Source of the DNA: a virus
Direction: 5' to 3' (one strand)
IMG/VR virus record: IMGVR_UViG_3300021960_000176
Coordinates: 1 to 41,278 of that record
Length of the DNA: 41,278 bases
Of this stretch, positions 40,751-41,278 are shown in pieces. Each line of letters opens with the position of its first letter. The stretch's first letter is position 1. The translations under genes were made by a program, and so were the position numbers. The notes beneath the pieces are model-generated. The model was not told where the DNA came from. It was given only the letters and a program-made list of their open reading frames with translations, and ran no database searches.

Positions 40751-40758
40751 GATAAATA
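40751..40758 (+). promoter_or_regulatory. late promoter-like GATAAATA
   Basis: One mismatch from TATAAATA, 37 nt before the ATG at 40796, in a 78-nt gap. An AGGA follows in the leader. Confidence 0.4.
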
Positions 40759-40795
40759 TAAGAGTTAAAACCACAATCACTAGGACACACAAACT

Positions 40796-41056
40796 ATGGC
40801 AACAACAAACACATTTGTTATAGAGTATGGATTGTCGGTTGGTTCGACAGAAGTAATCAATTCTTCAGGTAAATTGCAGGCTGCTGCCATTTCAGAGTTG
40901 ACGACTGATTCACTGTCAGAAGGTTCCACCAATCAATACTTTTCAAACACAAGAGCAAGAGGTGCAATTTCACTTGCATCAGGAGAGGCAAATTTGAGTT
41001 ATAACTCTACAACTGGTGAAATATCTTTGCCACAGGTTGACGGAGGCACATTATAA
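40796..41056 (+). CDS. small structural protein ending DGGTL
   Basis: An 86-aa protein: TNTFVIEYGLSVGSTEVINS then SGKLQAAAI, a middle NQYFSNTRARGAISLASGEA that is common in fibre proteins, and the end VDGGTL. The N-terminus is paralogous to the next, truncated gene. The stop and next start overlap (TAATG). Confidence 0.65.
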   Translation: MATTNTFVIEYGLSVGSTEVINSSGKLQAAAISELTTDSLSEGSTNQYFSNTRARGAISLASGEANLSYNSTTGEISLPQVDGGTL

Positions 41057-41278
41057 TGACAGCTAAAAATTTCATAATCAAGAATGGTCTTACCGTTGGA
41101 ACTACCGAAGTAATCGATAGTTCAGGTAATGTTACTGCAGCTGCTGTTGGTTCAGCAGTTCAAGAAGCAATTGCAGACAAAATCGGTGGTATCATTCAGG
41201 GTTCAGGTTCAACCACAGTAACTTATGATGATGCAAACGATACTATCACGATTTCATCAACTGGTAAAACCGAAGAAG
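41056..41278 (+). CDS. fibre-type protein, cut by the window end
   Basis: At least 74 codons are open to the window edge, starting at ATG 41056 coupled to the upstream stop. The product begins MTAKNFIIKNGLTVGTTEVI then DSSGNVTAAAVG, like the previous protein, and continues IGGIIQGSGSTTVTYDDAND, a common fibre segment. The rest lies outside the window. Confidence 0.75.
   Translation, partial: MTAKNFIIKNGLTVGTTEVIDSSGNVTAAAVGSAVQEAIADKIGGIIQGSGSTTVTYDDANDTITISSTGKTEE

Overview
This window is an AT-rich, densely coded 41-kb piece of a T4-like marine myovirus (Caudoviricetes). The evidence is the run of T4 homologues recognised by eye: gp33, gp59 and gp32 (replication and late transcription), gp4 (head completion), gp26, a gp51-like product, a tape measure protein, and the baseplate set gp54, gp48, gp53, gp27, gp5, gp25, gp6, gp7 and gp8. 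Gene style (TAATG overlaps, T4-type TATAAATA late promoters, very large baseplate and fibre proteins, a phage-borne ribosomal protein S21) resembles cyanophages and, more closely, pelagiphages such as HTVC008M. The host cannot be fixed from this sequence alone.

Layout. (1) 1-4.96 kb, plus strand: early/middle-type genes for a ParB-like protein, two conserved phage proteins of unknown function, a PD-(D/E)XK exonuclease, two acidic proteins, the late co-activator gp33, an Sm-like protein and the helicase loader gp59. (2) 4.96-6.06 kb: a regulatory leader and gp32, the ssDNA-binding protein. (3) 6.07-6.71 kb: a G-rich stretch (about 51% G+C) with the look of a structured RNA, then ribosomal protein S21 and a small basic protein. 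(4) 6.68-12.06 kb, minus strand: read from 12.06 kb downward, gp4, a 190-aa virion-type protein, a gp54-like tube initiator, gp26, a gp51-like product reached by an apparent -1 frameshift, a small membrane protein and the tape measure. (5) 12.1-24.9 kb, plus strand: gp48, gp53, gp27, gp5, gp25, gp6, a small structural protein, gp7 and gp8. (6) 24.9-41.3 kb, plus strand: a giant 2233-aa distal tail protein and a series of modular fibre-type proteins. Two are built of proline/aromatic repeats, one of which carries a C-terminal Hint (intein-like) domain. An amidinotransferase-like enzyme sits among them.

How it works together. Section 1-2 genes serve DNA replication and the switch to late transcription. 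gp33 is the expected adaptor for the TATAAATA/CATAAATA octamers found before many virion genes. Sections 4-5 encode nearly the whole baseplate and tail-initiation complex, and section 6 the host-contact structures.

Most notable points: an 8-T slippery site that would fuse gp26 to the gp51-like frame, in the manner of lambda gpG/gpGT; the structured G-rich RNA in front of the S21 gene; three late promoters placed exactly 5 nt from the ATG, implying leaderless mRNAs; the Hint domain on a repeat-built fibre protein; and the amidinotransferase with a complete-looking active site. No tRNA, CRISPR array, insertion sequence or integrase was seen. No gene-free stretch exceeds about 200 bases.
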